A stretch of 64,000 nt of DNA from Massilia sp. PDC64 (GTDB taxonomy: Bacteria > Pseudomonadota > Gammaproteobacteria > Burkholderiales > Burkholderiaceae_D), in NCBI RefSeq assembly GCF_900101265.1, contig NZ_FMZS01000002.1, positions 434,001-498,000 on the forward strand. Reading direction: 5' to 3'. The position numbers and the translations under genes are program-made. Positions 35,849 through 45,089 of the stretch are shown here, piece by piece (position 1 is the first letter of the stretch; every line of letters starts with the position of its first letter). The notes under the pieces were generated by a model that ran no database searches, was not told the DNA's origin, and was given only the letters and a program-made list of their open reading frames with translations.

Positions 35849-37258
35849 ATGAACGTCCATCAATTCCTGCTGATCTTGCTTGCACGGAAGAAGATCATCC
35901 TGACGACCCTGTTGGTCACGGTCGCGCTGGCCCTCGGGTTCAGCCTGATCCAGGCCAAGACGTACAAGGCAACGGCATCCGTTCTGTTGAACTACAAAGG
36001 CGTGGATCCATTGACCGGGCTGACGATGCCGGGGCAACTGCTGCCGGGCTATATGGCGACGCAGATCGACATCATCAGCAGCAAGAACGTGGCGCTGCGG
36101 GTCGTCGATGCGCTGCACCTGGCCAATAGCCCGGCGGTCATCGAACAGTTCAGGGACGCGACCGACGGCAAGGGTTCGGTGCGCGACTGGCTGGCCGACC
36201 TGTTGCTGAAGAAACTGGAGATCGTACCGTCGCGCGAATCGTCCGTCGTCGAGATCAGCTTCAAGGGTGCGGACCCCGCGTTCGCGGCGGCCGTCGCGAA
36301 CGCATTCGCCGACGAGTACCAGAAGATCACCGTCCAGCTGAAGACGGACCCGGCCAAGAAGACGGCCGCGTATTTCAACGAACAGACCAAGCAGTTGCGC
36401 GACAACCTGGAGGCCGCGCAGGCCCGCCTGTCCAAGTACCAGCAGGAAAAGGGCATCGTCAGCCTCGACAACAACCGCGTGGACGTCGAACTGGCGCGCC
36501 TGAACGACTTGTCCGCCCAGCTCGTGGCGGCGCAGGCGGCCGCGATGGAAGGGACAGCCCGGCAGGCGGCGGCCGGCTCCGCAATGACGTCGCCGGACGT
36601 CGCCAACAACGCCCTGATCCAGACGATGCGCGCCAACGTCGCGCAGGCCGAAGGCAAGTTCGCCGACACGGCCCAGCGCTACGGCAAGAACCACCCGCAA
36701 TACCAGGCCGCCCAGGCCGAGTTGAACAAAGTCCGGGGCGAGCTGAACGCCGCGCTGGGCACCGTGTCGCGCAGCGTGGGCGCGAACGCCCAGGTGCTGC
36801 GCCAGCGCGAAGCGGAACTGCGCGAAGCGGTGGCCCAGCAAAAGGCGAAGGTGCTGGAAATGAACCGCGCCCGCGACGAACTGGGCGTGCTGCTGAAAGA
36901 CCTCGACAGCGCCCAGCGCGCGTTCGACGCCGCGTCGCAGCGCTTCTCGCAGACGCGCATCGAAGCCCAGTCCGAGCAATCCGACATCTCGCTGCTGAAC
37001 CCGGCCGTGCCGCCGACCGAACCGTCGGGCCCGCGCGTACTGCTGAACACGCTGATCGCGTTCCTGCTGGGCACCATCCTCGGTGTGGGCCTCGCCCTGC
37101 TGCTGGAACTGCTGAACCGCCCGGTGCGTTCGGCCAGCGACGTCAAGGACATGCTGGGCATCCCCGTGCTGGGCACGATCGAATGGAAGTCGCCGCGTGG
37201 ACGGACGGGTGGCATCCGCTCGCTGATGACGCCGCGCCGCCTGCTCCGTCTTAACTGA
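35849..37258 (+). CDS. epsF: Chain-length determinant protein EpsF (Wzz/PCP type)
   Basis: 469 residues. An N-terminal membrane segment (about 14-33, KIILTTLLVTVALALGFSL) and a C-terminal one (about 393-415, LNTLIAFLLGTILGVGLALL) bracket a long periplasmic coiled-coil domain. This is the polysaccharide co-polymerase layout. It controls polymer length and couples to EpsE and EpsG. The Pro-rich stretch before the second membrane segment (NPAVPPTEPSGPRV) is typical. Confidence 0.92.
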   Translation: MNVHQFLLILLARKKIILTTLLVTVALALGFSLIQAKTYKATASVLLNYKGVDPLTGLTMPGQLLPGYMATQIDIISSKNVALRVVDALHLANSPAVIEQFRDATDGKGSVRDWLADLLLKKLEIVPSRESSVVEISFKGADPAFAAAVANAFADEYQKITVQLKTDPAKKTAAYFNEQTKQLRDNLEAAQARLSKYQQEKGIVSLDNNRVDVELARLNDLSAQLVAAQAAAMEGTARQAAAGSAMTSPDVANNALIQTMRANVAQAEGKFADTAQRYGKNHPQYQAAQAELNKVRGELNAALGTVSRSVGANAQVLRQREAELREAVAQQKAKVLEMNRARDELGVLLKDLDSAQRAFDAASQRFSQTRIEAQSEQSDISLLNPAVPPTEPSGPRVLLNTLIAFLLGTILGVGLALLLELLNRPVRSASDVKDMLGIPVLGTIEWKSPRGRTGGIRSLMTPRRLLRLN

Positions 37259-37272
37259 TCCAGGAATTCAAC

Positions 37273-38142
37273 ATGAACTCTCCGATTTTTAATACGCTGC
37301 CTGCCGGCCCCGGTCCCGAGACAAGCATGGGCGCGCTTCTGCTCGATTCGGGCAAGCTCAAGCCGGAAGACGCCGAACGCGTGTTGCGCATGCAGAAGGA
37401 GACCGGCATCCGCTTCGGCGAAGCGGCCGTGCGCCTGGGCCTGGTCAGCGAGGACGACATCCAGCAGGTGCTGGCGCGCCAGTTCTCGTACCCGTACCTG
37501 CAGAAAGGCCAGGCCGGCCTGTCGCCCAAGCTGCTCGCCGCCTACGATCCGTTCTGCCCGCAGGTCGAGTCGCTGCGCGCGATCCGCAGCCAGCTGATGC
37601 TGCGCTGGTTCGCGCGGGGGCGCCGCGCACTGGCCATCGTGGGCGTGGATCCGGAAGACGGGTCGGCGCTGTTCGCATCGAACCTGGCGATCGTGTTTTC
37701 CCAGCTGGGCGAACAGACGCTGCTCGTGGACGCGAACCTGCGCGCCCCGCGCCAGCAGGACGCGTTCGCCCTGAAGCCGCGCCAGGGCCTGTCCGACCTG
37801 CTGGCCGGCCGTGCCGACCTCGACGTGATCGCGCGGGTGCCCGCGTTCGTCGACCTGTCGATCATGCCGGCGGGCACGCTGCCGCCGAACCCGGGCGAAT
37901 TGCTGGCGCGCGAAGGCTTCCGCAACCTCAACACGCAGCTGGAAAGCCGCTACGACGTCGTGCTGTACGACGTGCCGCCGTTCCAGCTGGGCATGGATTC
38001 CGTCGCGGTGGCGAGCCGCGCGGGCGGCGCGCTGCTGGTCACGCGCAAGAACTACACGCGGATCTCGCATATCGGCCGCGCCGCCGAGCAACTCGTCGAC
38101 GCCGGCTGCGAAGTCCTCGGCTCGGTGGTGATGGAGTTCTGA
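37273..38142 (+). CDS. epsG: EpsG: tyrosine-kinase-like partner of EpsF with degenerate P-loop
   Basis: 289 residues. An N-terminal MshE-N-like region (MGALLLDSGKLKPEDAERVL, RFGEAAVRLGLVSEDDI) is followed by a BY-kinase/MinD-like domain. The Walker A region reads VGVDPEDGSALFASNLAI (about 123-140), with no GK[S/T] lysine. Walker A' reads LLVDANLR (150-157) and Walker B VVLYDVPPF (229-237). No Tyr-rich tail is seen. Placement 14 bp after epsF fits EpsG. Whether this copy binds ATP or phosphorylates is doubtful from sequence. Confidence 0.88.
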   Translation: MNSPIFNTLPAGPGPETSMGALLLDSGKLKPEDAERVLRMQKETGIRFGEAAVRLGLVSEDDIQQVLARQFSYPYLQKGQAGLSPKLLAAYDPFCPQVESLRAIRSQLMLRWFARGRRALAIVGVDPEDGSALFASNLAIVFSQLGEQTLLVDANLRAPRQQDAFALKPRQGLSDLLAGRADLDVIARVPAFVDLSIMPAGTLPPNPGELLAREGFRNLNTQLESRYDVVLYDVPPFQLGMDSVAVASRAGGALLVTRKNYTRISHIGRAAEQLVDAGCEVLGSVVMEF

Positions 38143-38143
38143 C

Positions 38144-39043
38144 ATGGACACCGGAGCACGCGCCAGCACCGTGCGGCAGCATGCGCCGGACCTGCGTGCG
38201 CTGCGCGCCGTCCTGCCGGAATGGTGGCCGGTCTTCCTCGGCCTCGCCATCCTGTTCGTGCCCACGTTCTACGACCTGTTCACCGGTGCCTGGGTCGGGG
38301 AAGAGCAGGGCCACGGGCCGATCATCTTCGGCCTCGCGCTGTGGCTCATCTACCGCAAGTGGCCGGAAGTGCTCGAGGCGACGACGCCTCCGCGCACGAG
38401 CTGGACCGGCTGGCCCATCCTCGCAATCGGCCTCCTGGCCCATCTGCTGGGCCGTTCGCAGAACATCCTGATGCTGCAGATCGCGGCGATCATCCTCGTG
38501 ATGGCGGCCGTGCTGCTCGTCAAGCGGGGCAGCCGCGCGCTGCGCGTGCTGTGGTTCCCGTTCTTCTTCATGCTGTTCATGGTGCCGCTGCCCAGCGAAT
38601 TCGTCGCCGCGGTGACGATGCCGATGAAGATGGCCGTGTCGTGGGCCACGGAGCACCTGCTGTTCGCGTTCGGCTACCCGATCAGCCGCTCCGGCGTGAT
38701 CCTGCAGATCGGCCAGTACCAGCTGCTCGTGGCGGACGCGTGCGCCGGCCTGCAGACCCTGCTGACGCTGGAAGCGCTGGGCCTGTTCTACCTGAACCTG
38801 ATGCGCCACCCGTCCGCGTTCCGCAACATCGGCCTCGCGCTGTTCATCATCCCGATCTCGTTCTCCGCCAACGTCATCCGCGTGATCGTGCTGACCCTGA
38901 TCACGTACTACTTCGGCGACGCGGCGGGGCAGGGCTTCCTGCACGGGTTCGCCGGCATGGTCCTGTTCGTCACGGCGCTCGTGCTGATCCTGTCCATCGA
39001 CTCCGCGCTGCAATGGTGGGCCCGGCGCAGGGAGGCGGCATGA
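38144..39043 (+). CDS. xrtB: Exosortase B
   Basis: 299 residues with about eight membrane segments. The cysteine-transpeptidase-like triad is visible: Cys200 (VADACAGLQTLLTLEALG), Arg246 (FSANVIRVIVL) and His267 (GFLHGFAGMV). Exosortases recognise C-terminal PEP-CTERM signals, cleave them and move the protein to the cell surface. It starts 1 bp after epsG and overlaps epsI (ATGA). Type B is assigned from the epsD-E-F-G context and overall character. Confidence 0.93.
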   Translation: MDTGARASTVRQHAPDLRALRAVLPEWWPVFLGLAILFVPTFYDLFTGAWVGEEQGHGPIIFGLALWLIYRKWPEVLEATTPPRTSWTGWPILAIGLLAHLLGRSQNILMLQIAAIILVMAAVLLVKRGSRALRVLWFPFFFMLFMVPLPSEFVAAVTMPMKMAVSWATEHLLFAFGYPISRSGVILQIGQYQLLVADACAGLQTLLTLEALGLFYLNLMRHPSAFRNIGLALFIIPISFSANVIRVIVLTLITYYFGDAAGQGFLHGFAGMVLFVTALVLILSIDSALQWWARRREAA

Positions 39044-39732
39044 ACCGCAAATTCATGGCCAGCGTGATCCTGGGCGTGGCGATGGCGGGCACGTCCGCGC
39101 TGACGGGGGCGCTCACGCCGAAGCAGAAGGTCGCCGCCGTCCAGGAACGCTTCGACCTGGAGGCGATGATCCCGAAACGCTTCGGCAACTGGACGGTCGA
39201 CAACACGGTCGTGCCGCTGACGCCCGACGAGACGCAGAAGGAACTCATCGCCACCCTGTACGACCAGACGCTGGCGCGCACCTATGTCAACGACGCGGGC
39301 CAGCGCGTGATGCTGTCGATCGCGTACGGGGGCGACCAGAGCAAGCAGCTGCAACTGCACCTGCCGGAGGTCTGCTACGTGGCGCAAGGCTTCGACATGG
39401 TGCAGGATCGCAAGGGCGAACTCCCCACGCATTACGGCAGCGTCCCCGTGAAACGCCTCGTTGCGCGCCAGAACGCGCGCAACGAACCGATCACGTACTG
39501 GGTGACGGTCGGCGACAAGGCCGTGATGTCCGGCCTGGGCCAGAAATACCAGCGCTTCCTGTACGGCGTGACGGGCAAGATCCCCGACGGCATGCTCGTG
39601 CGCGTGTCGACGATCGAGGCCGACGAGAACAGCGCCTACCGCGTGCAGGACCGCTTCGTGAACCAGATGCTGGACGCCATGTCGCCCCATGACCGGACGA
39701 AGCTGCTGGGCGCCTCCACAAACAAGGGCTGA
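39040..39732 (+). CDS. epsI: Exosortase-associated protein EpsI (type B)
   Basis: 230 residues. One N-terminal membrane or signal segment (KFMASVILGVAMAGTSALTG), then a periplasmic domain with FDLEAMIPKRFGNWTVD, LSIAYGGDQSKQLQLHLPEV and CYVAQGF. EpsI sits beside exosortases and may form part of their active complex. Start coupled to xrtB by a 4 bp overlap. The single Cys in PEVCYVAQG is conserved in the family as I recall it. Confidence 0.9.
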   Translation: MNRKFMASVILGVAMAGTSALTGALTPKQKVAAVQERFDLEAMIPKRFGNWTVDNTVVPLTPDETQKELIATLYDQTLARTYVNDAGQRVMLSIAYGGDQSKQLQLHLPEVCYVAQGFDMVQDRKGELPTHYGSVPVKRLVARQNARNEPITYWVTVGDKAVMSGLGQKYQRFLYGVTGKIPDGMLVRVSTIEADENSAYRVQDRFVNQMLDAMSPHDRTKLLGASTNKG

Positions 39733-39738
39733 CGGTCG

Positions 39739-41205
39739 ATGCAGAACTTCCTCCTGTACTTTTATACCTCGCTGCCGTTCATCGCCGTCGTCGTGCTGGC
39801 GATCATGGCCGTGGTCGGGATGGGCGTCGGCATGGTGTGGCCGCGCTTCCTCGCCTACGTCTACATCGCCGTGTTCTTCTTCAAGAACTCGACGAGCTAC
39901 GGCTCGCTGGCGACGATGGCCACGCCCGGCATCTACAGCCGCGGCTCCGGGGTGCTGTTCTTCCCGCTGCTGCTGTGGTGCATGGCCGGGGCGTGGGTCT
40001 GCGCGCGCGTGTCGGCCAGCTTCCAGCGCTATCCGGCGCCGCCGTGCAACCTGCGGCCGTGGTTCCTCGCCTGGGTGCTGCTGCTGGGCGGCCACGTGGC
40101 CGTGGCGCTGTTCTCCAACGTGACCCTGGCCGAAGCGCTGGCACCGTCCGGCTTCTCCAACATCATCTGGATGGCGCCGCTCGTGTCGCTGATGCTGCTG
40201 TCGTTCCGCACCCGTGAGCACGCGGTCGAGTTGTCGCGCTTCATCATGCTGGCGGGCCTCGGTCGCGCCCTGTTCGGCCTCGCGCGCTGGGCCTTCCTCG
40301 GCGGCGACCCGAACAACGTGTATGCCAACATGAACGCCATCAAGATCAAGCTGACGTTCTTCGACATCAACGACAGCCTGCTGTGCACGATCGCGTTCGC
40401 CATCGCCGCCGTGAATCTGTTCCAGGTGGTGAAGAACAAGCGCTCGCTGTTCTGGACCGCGGTCGACTGGGCCACCCTGTGCACGACGGCCGCGTGCATC
40501 GTGCTGTCGTACCGCCGCAGTGCGTGGATCGGCTTCGTGCTGGCCTTCCTCATCATCATGATGCGCTTCCCGCTGCAGCGCCGCATCCACATGATGGCGC
40601 TGGGCGCGCCCGTCATCGGGGCGGGGCTGCTGTATGCGGCGTTCAAGCGCCTGGGCCATACGAAGGGCGCCAGCGGCGGCCTGTCGAGCCTGTTCTACGA
40701 CATGGAATCGAAGCGCTTCGGCGCGGAAAGCGAGCGCGTGCTGGAACTGAAATTCGCACTGGCCGATTTCATCTCGCATCCGCTCACGGGGATCGGCACG
40801 TGGGGCCGCTATACGGGCTACCAGCACATTTCGTGGCAGGCGGGGCAGGACGGTGGCCTGTTCCTGCACAGCGGCGTGCTGCACATCGCCCTGAAGGCGG
40901 GGCTGCCCGGACTGATCCTGCTGTTCGGTACGATCTGGGCATTCACCCGCTTCGCGCGCCACGCGCTGCGCACGCTGCCGCCCGAGTTGCTGGGCCTGGC
41001 GACGGCGGGCGCCGCAGGCCTCGCGTTCATGCTGCCCGACCTGCTCGTCGGCACGCCGTTCCCGCAGGTGCGCACGACGCAGATGCTGGCGATCTGCCTC
41101 GCGTTGCCGTACGTGGCGATGGCCGTCGCGAGCGCACAGCCGGCGGCGCAGCCCGTCGAGACCCGCAAGCGCCGCCACGTCAACCTGGTGCCGGCGCACG
41201 TATGA
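39739..41205 (+). CDS. O-antigen ligase/polymerase-like membrane protein
   Basis: 488 residues with about eleven membrane segments. A Wzy_C/O-antigen ligase type loop lies around 330-370 (FISHPLTGIGTWGRYTGYQH followed by LHSGVLHIALKAG), where HP-x-GIG and H-S/N are the family marks. It would polymerise repeat units or ligate glycan on the periplasmic side. It starts 6 bp after epsI and overlaps the flippase gene by 4 bp. Polymerase is more likely than ligase, given that no other candidate polymerase is in the locus. Confidence 0.85.
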   Translation: MQNFLLYFYTSLPFIAVVVLAIMAVVGMGVGMVWPRFLAYVYIAVFFFKNSTSYGSLATMATPGIYSRGSGVLFFPLLLWCMAGAWVCARVSASFQRYPAPPCNLRPWFLAWVLLLGGHVAVALFSNVTLAEALAPSGFSNIIWMAPLVSLMLLSFRTREHAVELSRFIMLAGLGRALFGLARWAFLGGDPNNVYANMNAIKIKLTFFDINDSLLCTIAFAIAAVNLFQVVKNKRSLFWTAVDWATLCTTAACIVLSYRRSAWIGFVLAFLIIMMRFPLQRRIHMMALGAPVIGAGLLYAAFKRLGHTKGASGGLSSLFYDMESKRFGAESERVLELKFALADFISHPLTGIGTWGRYTGYQHISWQAGQDGGLFLHSGVLHIALKAGLPGLILLFGTIWAFTRFARHALRTLPPELLGLATAGAAGLAFMLPDLLVGTPFPQVRTTQMLAICLALPYVAMAVASAQPAAQPVETRKRRHVNLVPAHV

Positions 41206-42719
41206 ACCTCAGCCTCGTCCGCAACGCCTTCTCGAACCTGCTCGGCGCCGTGATCCCGGCGCTGGTGGCGCTGGGGACCGTGCCGCTCGTCGTGAAAGGG
41301 CTGGGCGATGCCAGCTATGGCGTGTATTCGCTCGTGACGGCGATCGTCGGGTACTTCGCCGTCATCGACATCAACGTCACGGCCGGTTCCGTGAAATACA
41401 TCGCGGAATTCAACGCCCACAAGGACCAGGAACGCATCGACGAGACCGTGTTCTTCGGCCTGTCCGTCTATTCGCTGCTGGGCCTCGTGGGCGGGCTGGG
41501 CCTGTTCTTCGGCGCGCACTTCTTCGTCACGCGCGTGTTCTCCGTGCCGGCCGCGCTCGAGCACGAGGCGATTGCGACGCTGAAACTGGCGGCGCTCGGC
41601 TTCTTCCTCGGCCAGTTGCAGAGCTACCTGCAGAGCGTGCCGCAATCGCTGATGCGCTACGACATCGCGAGCCGCATCGAAATGCTGTTCGGCACGGGCG
41701 TGCCGCTGCTGACGGTGGCCGTGCTGATGCTGGGCTATGGCCTCTTTGAAGTGATCCTGCTGCGCGTGATCACGAGCGCGATCAATTGCCTCGTGCTGTG
41801 GCGCTGCATCCGGCGCCTGTTGCCGGACCTGCGCTACCGGCGGCCGGGCGCGGCGATTCGCAAGGAGTTGCTGGGCTTTTCCGCGTATTCGTTCCTGAGC
41901 CGCTTCGCGACGCTGTCGTATGCGTATGCCGACAAGCTCATCATCGGCGCCCTCGTCGGCGTGACGGGGCTCGCGTATTTCACCGTCGCGTCCACGCTCG
42001 CGAACCGCATCCTGAGTCTCACGTACCGCCTGTCCGGCGTGTTTTTCCCGGCCGCGAGCGCGCTGGCGGCCCGTGGCGAGCTCGAGCGTTTGAACCGGCT
42101 GTACCTGAAGGCGAGCCGGTACGTCGTGTTCATCAATGCGTCCGTGCTCGTGCTCGTGGCCGTGTTTTCGTACCAGATCCTGTATTACTGGATGAACCCG
42201 CAGTTCGCGCGCGCGGGGCAGGTCGTGCTGGCCGTGATGGCATTGTCGCAATTCATCGATTCGCTGACGAGCCTGCCGTCCCTGGTGAACGACGGCATGG
42301 GCCATCCCCGTTTCTCCGGCATGTTCGCGCTGGCGCGCGCCGCGTTCGGCCTGTTCGTCGTCTATCTCGGCGTGGCCGGGTGGGGCATCGACGGGGCCGC
42401 GTGGGGGCATTTGATCGCGTCCGTGCTGCTGACCTGCGCCTTCCTCGTCGCCGTGCACGGCCGCACCGTGCCCGCGCGGCTGGGCGACCTCGTCCGTCAA
42501 GCGTATCTGCCCAGCGTGGCCGGCGTCGTCGTCGTCGCGGTCGTCGCGAACGCGGGCAACCGGCTGTTCGACGGCGGGCCCCTCGACCTGATTCTCCTCG
42601 TGCTGCTGACGGCGGGCCTGCTGCTCGCGTACGGCAGCCTGTTCGTGATCGACAAGGACGACAAGAACATGGCGTGGACGAGGGTGAAGGGATTGTTATC
42701 GATGAGGAAAGCGGCTTGA
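41202..42719 (+). CDS. Polysaccharide flippase (MATE/Wzx-like)
   Basis: 505 residues with about fourteen membrane segments. The N-terminus VRNAFSNLLGAVIPALVALG and GDASYGVYSLVTAIVGYFAV match polysaccharide-biosynthesis/MVF-type flippases. It would move lipid-linked repeat units across the inner membrane. It overlaps the preceding ligase-like gene (ATGA) and the next glycosyltransferase (TTGA), so the three are tightly coupled. Confidence 0.9.
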   Translation: MNLSLVRNAFSNLLGAVIPALVALGTVPLVVKGLGDASYGVYSLVTAIVGYFAVIDINVTAGSVKYIAEFNAHKDQERIDETVFFGLSVYSLLGLVGGLGLFFGAHFFVTRVFSVPAALEHEAIATLKLAALGFFLGQLQSYLQSVPQSLMRYDIASRIEMLFGTGVPLLTVAVLMLGYGLFEVILLRVITSAINCLVLWRCIRRLLPDLRYRRPGAAIRKELLGFSAYSFLSRFATLSYAYADKLIIGALVGVTGLAYFTVASTLANRILSLTYRLSGVFFPAASALAARGELERLNRLYLKASRYVVFINASVLVLVAVFSYQILYYWMNPQFARAGQVVLAVMALSQFIDSLTSLPSLVNDGMGHPRFSGMFALARAAFGLFVVYLGVAGWGIDGAAWGHLIASVLLTCAFLVAVHGRTVPARLGDLVRQAYLPSVAGVVVVAVVANAGNRLFDGGPLDLILLVLLTAGLLLAYGSLFVIDKDDKNMAWTRVKGLLSMRKAA

Positions 42720-43927
42720 AAGTCCTGATGGTTTCGGAAGACTTGCCGGGCACGCAGGTAGGCGGGCTGGGCAAGCATGTCGTGACGTTGTCGAACGCGC
42801 TGCTGGAGCTGGGCCACGACGTCGATATCATGGGGCGCAGCGACCGGTTCCACGGCGGCAGCGCGGCCGAGATCGGTTTTAAAGGCCGCGTGCTGCCCGG
42901 CTTCGATTTTTCCCGCCCGGGCTGGAAGGAGTCGCAGCTGGGCTTCTTCAATCCGGTCAAGCGGCCGTGGTTCGCGCGCAGCATCGCGCGCGCGCTGCTG
43001 CGCGAGGCGGGCAAGTACGATGTCGTGCACTACCACGGCCACCTGCCGATGGCGGGGCGCTACGTGCCGCGCAGCGTCAACTTCGTGCAGACGCGCCACG
43101 ACCAGGGCAGCGAATGCGTGATCCACCTGCGCTTCAGGCAGGAACACGTGTGCACGACGCTCGACGCGCGCGACTGCGCCGCCTGCATCCACCCGGCGCC
43201 GAACGTGGTGCGCCGTGAAATGTCCGGGCTGGCCGTGCGGCGCTACCGGTCCGAGACGGCGGAGGCCTTCTCGCGCCACAAGACGATCTTCGTGTCGGAT
43301 TTCCTGCGCCGGGCGTTCCTGCGTGCCGTGCCGGATGCGGACCTGTCGCGCGCCCGCGTGATCCACAACTTCATCCGCTACCCCTACCTGAAGGAACGGG
43401 CCGCGCGGCCGGATGAAGTCCGGGTGGGCGAGGTCCTGCTGGTGGGCCGCATCGACGCCGGCAAGGGCTTCGGCGAATTCCTCGCGCAGGTGCAGGGCTG
43501 GCTGCCGAAGCATGCGCGCGTCACCATCATCGGCGACGGGCCGCTGCGGGCCCAGCTGGAGAGCCGCTATGCGAACGGGCAGGTGCGCTTCCTCGGCTGG
43601 CTGCCGTACGACGAGGTGATCCGCATGTCGGCGCGCAGCCACGTGCTCGTGATCCCGTCCGTGTGGGAAGAGCCGTGCGGCACCACCGTGCTGGAAGCGC
43701 TGGCGCTCGGCAAGCAGTGCCTCGCGCTGGCACGGGGCGGCACGCCGGAGCTGGCGGCCTACCAGTATTACGACGGCCAGCTGCAACTGGCCGAGACCAT
43801 GCCGCGGCTCGTGGAGCGGCTGGCCCACACGCTGGGCCGTGCGCCGGTGACGGTGCCGCTGCCCGATGCCTTCCCGATGGACGTGTTCCACGCCATTCCC
43901 CAGATCCTGGACTTTTATCACGAGTGA
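42716..43927 (+). CDS. Glycosyltransferase family 4
   Basis: 403 residues from TTG 42716, overlapping the flippase stop; no ATG fits at the conserved N-terminus LKVLMVSEDLPGTQVGGLGK. GT-B fold. The C-terminal domain has VLLVGRIDAGKGFGEFLAQV and VIPSVWEEPCGTTVLEALAL with the E-x7-E nucleotide-sugar motif. A Cys cluster in ECVIHLRFRQEHVCTTLDAR and DCAACIHPAPN is unusual and could bind metal. Donor and acceptor are unknown. Confidence 0.88.
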   Translation: MKVLMVSEDLPGTQVGGLGKHVVTLSNALLELGHDVDIMGRSDRFHGGSAAEIGFKGRVLPGFDFSRPGWKESQLGFFNPVKRPWFARSIARALLREAGKYDVVHYHGHLPMAGRYVPRSVNFVQTRHDQGSECVIHLRFRQEHVCTTLDARDCAACIHPAPNVVRREMSGLAVRRYRSETAEAFSRHKTIFVSDFLRRAFLRAVPDADLSRARVIHNFIRYPYLKERAARPDEVRVGEVLLVGRIDAGKGFGEFLAQVQGWLPKHARVTIIGDGPLRAQLESRYANGQVRFLGWLPYDEVIRMSARSHVLVIPSVWEEPCGTTVLEALALGKQCLALARGGTPELAAYQYYDGQLQLAETMPRLVERLAHTLGRAPVTVPLPDAFPMDVFHAIPQILDFYHE

Positions 43928-44713
43928 ATGATGAACAAACCGACCTTCTCGATCGTCACGTGCACCTGGAACAGCGCCGCGACGCTGGCCGACACCCTCG
44001 CGTCCGTCCAACGGCAGACCTGCCAGGACGTGGAGCACATCTTCGTCGACGGCGGTTCCACCGACGGCACGCTGGAGATGATCGCGGCGTACCCGGGCAG
44101 GAAGCGGGTACTGCGCGACGTGGGCGGCGGCATCAGCCGCGCCATGAACCAGGGCATCGAAGCGGCCACGGGCGAATACGTGGCGCACCTGCACTCGGAC
44201 GACTACTACGCGAGCGACGACGTGCTGGAGACCGTCGCGCAGCGCTTCGCCAGCGAACGGGTGGACTGGGTGTTCGGCACCGTGCAGGTGTTGAAGGATG
44301 GCCAGCTGATCCCGCCGTACCGGATGGTCCCGTTCAGCTACCACGCGTTCGCCGCGGGACGGGCGTCCGTGCCGCATCCGGCCGTCTTCATCCGCCGCAG
44401 CGCGTTCGGCCGCGTGGGCATGTTCGACGAGACGCTGAAATACGCGATGGACATCGACCTGTGGCTGCGCCTGGGCAAGGTGGCGCGGCCGGCGGCAATC
44501 GACCGGCCGCTGACCGTGTTCCGCGACCATGCGGGCAGCGTGTCGTCCGCCAACAAGATCAAGGCGCGCCAGGAAGAGTTCCAGGTCCGGCGTCGTTACC
44601 TGAAGGAGGCGCCGCTCGCGTTCGGGATCTATTGCCTGCGCTACTACAAGCGCATGCGCGCACTGCGTGCCGAGGCGGCGCACGGCGCCATGCCTGCGCC
44701 GGCGCGGACGTAA
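43928..44713 (+). CDS. Glycosyltransferase family 2
   Basis: 261 residues; ATG 43928 directly follows the previous stop, with a second ATG next to it. TFSIVTCTWNSAATLADTLA and IFVDGGSTDGTLEMI are the nucleotide-binding start of GT-A enzymes, and HLHSDDYYASDD carries the DXD-like metal site. PHPAVFIRRSAFGRVG and DIDLWLRLG follow, as in EPS transferases. It is the last gene before a 376 bp A/T-rich gap. Confidence 0.9.
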   Translation: MMNKPTFSIVTCTWNSAATLADTLASVQRQTCQDVEHIFVDGGSTDGTLEMIAAYPGRKRVLRDVGGGISRAMNQGIEAATGEYVAHLHSDDYYASDDVLETVAQRFASERVDWVFGTVQVLKDGQLIPPYRMVPFSYHAFAAGRASVPHPAVFIRRSAFGRVGMFDETLKYAMDIDLWLRLGKVARPAAIDRPLTVFRDHAGSVSSANKIKARQEEFQVRRRYLKEAPLAFGIYCLRYYKRMRALRAEAAHGAMPAPART

Positions 44714-45089
44714 TGCGATCGTAATGTTCGTTCCGGATTAATTCAATAACATACTTGTCGAACCCATTAAGACCATGGCCGATTGATAAACTTTGCCGGA
44801 TCGGCCGCACAGTTTTCAAAAAGTCTTTTCTGTAAAAAAACGGCTTTTAGCTGCCTGGAAATATTACCGTTAATAAGGGGTCTACAGGGTCGTTGGATTT
44901 GTGCGAATACGAGAAAAATCTTTGATTTCTAAGGGAATTTTTCCGCAAGAAAATTTATTTGCGGTACTATTTCTCGTATCGAACAGCGCTCATTTGCATC
45001 AGCGGAGCGTTTCAAGCAAATCGGGCCCAGGCGTTCTGCCGACGGGCTGACCCTCTAGTCGTCCAGTTAATATTTCTCGGAGCAAGTAC
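44714..45089. other. A/T-rich intergenic region upstream of the secreted heparinase-like gene
   Basis: 376 bp with no gene seen, much lower in G+C than its flanks. It contains inverted repeat GGCCGAT/ATCGGCC (44777-44783 with 44800-44806) and the nested structure at 44907-44979. A promoter for the next gene almost certainly lies here, but no clear -35/-10 pair stands out. Confidence 0.6.
44907..44979 (+). promoter_or_regulatory. Nested inverted repeats; possible structured leader
   Basis: Perfect 10 bp outer arms ATACGAGAAA (44907-44916) and TTTCTCGTAT (44970-44979) enclose an inner stem CCGCAA/TTGCGG (44943-44948 with 44959-44964) and an A-run/T-run pair. As RNA this could fold into a branched leader 110 bp before the ATG at 45090. 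It matches no riboswitch class I can name. Confidence 0.45.
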
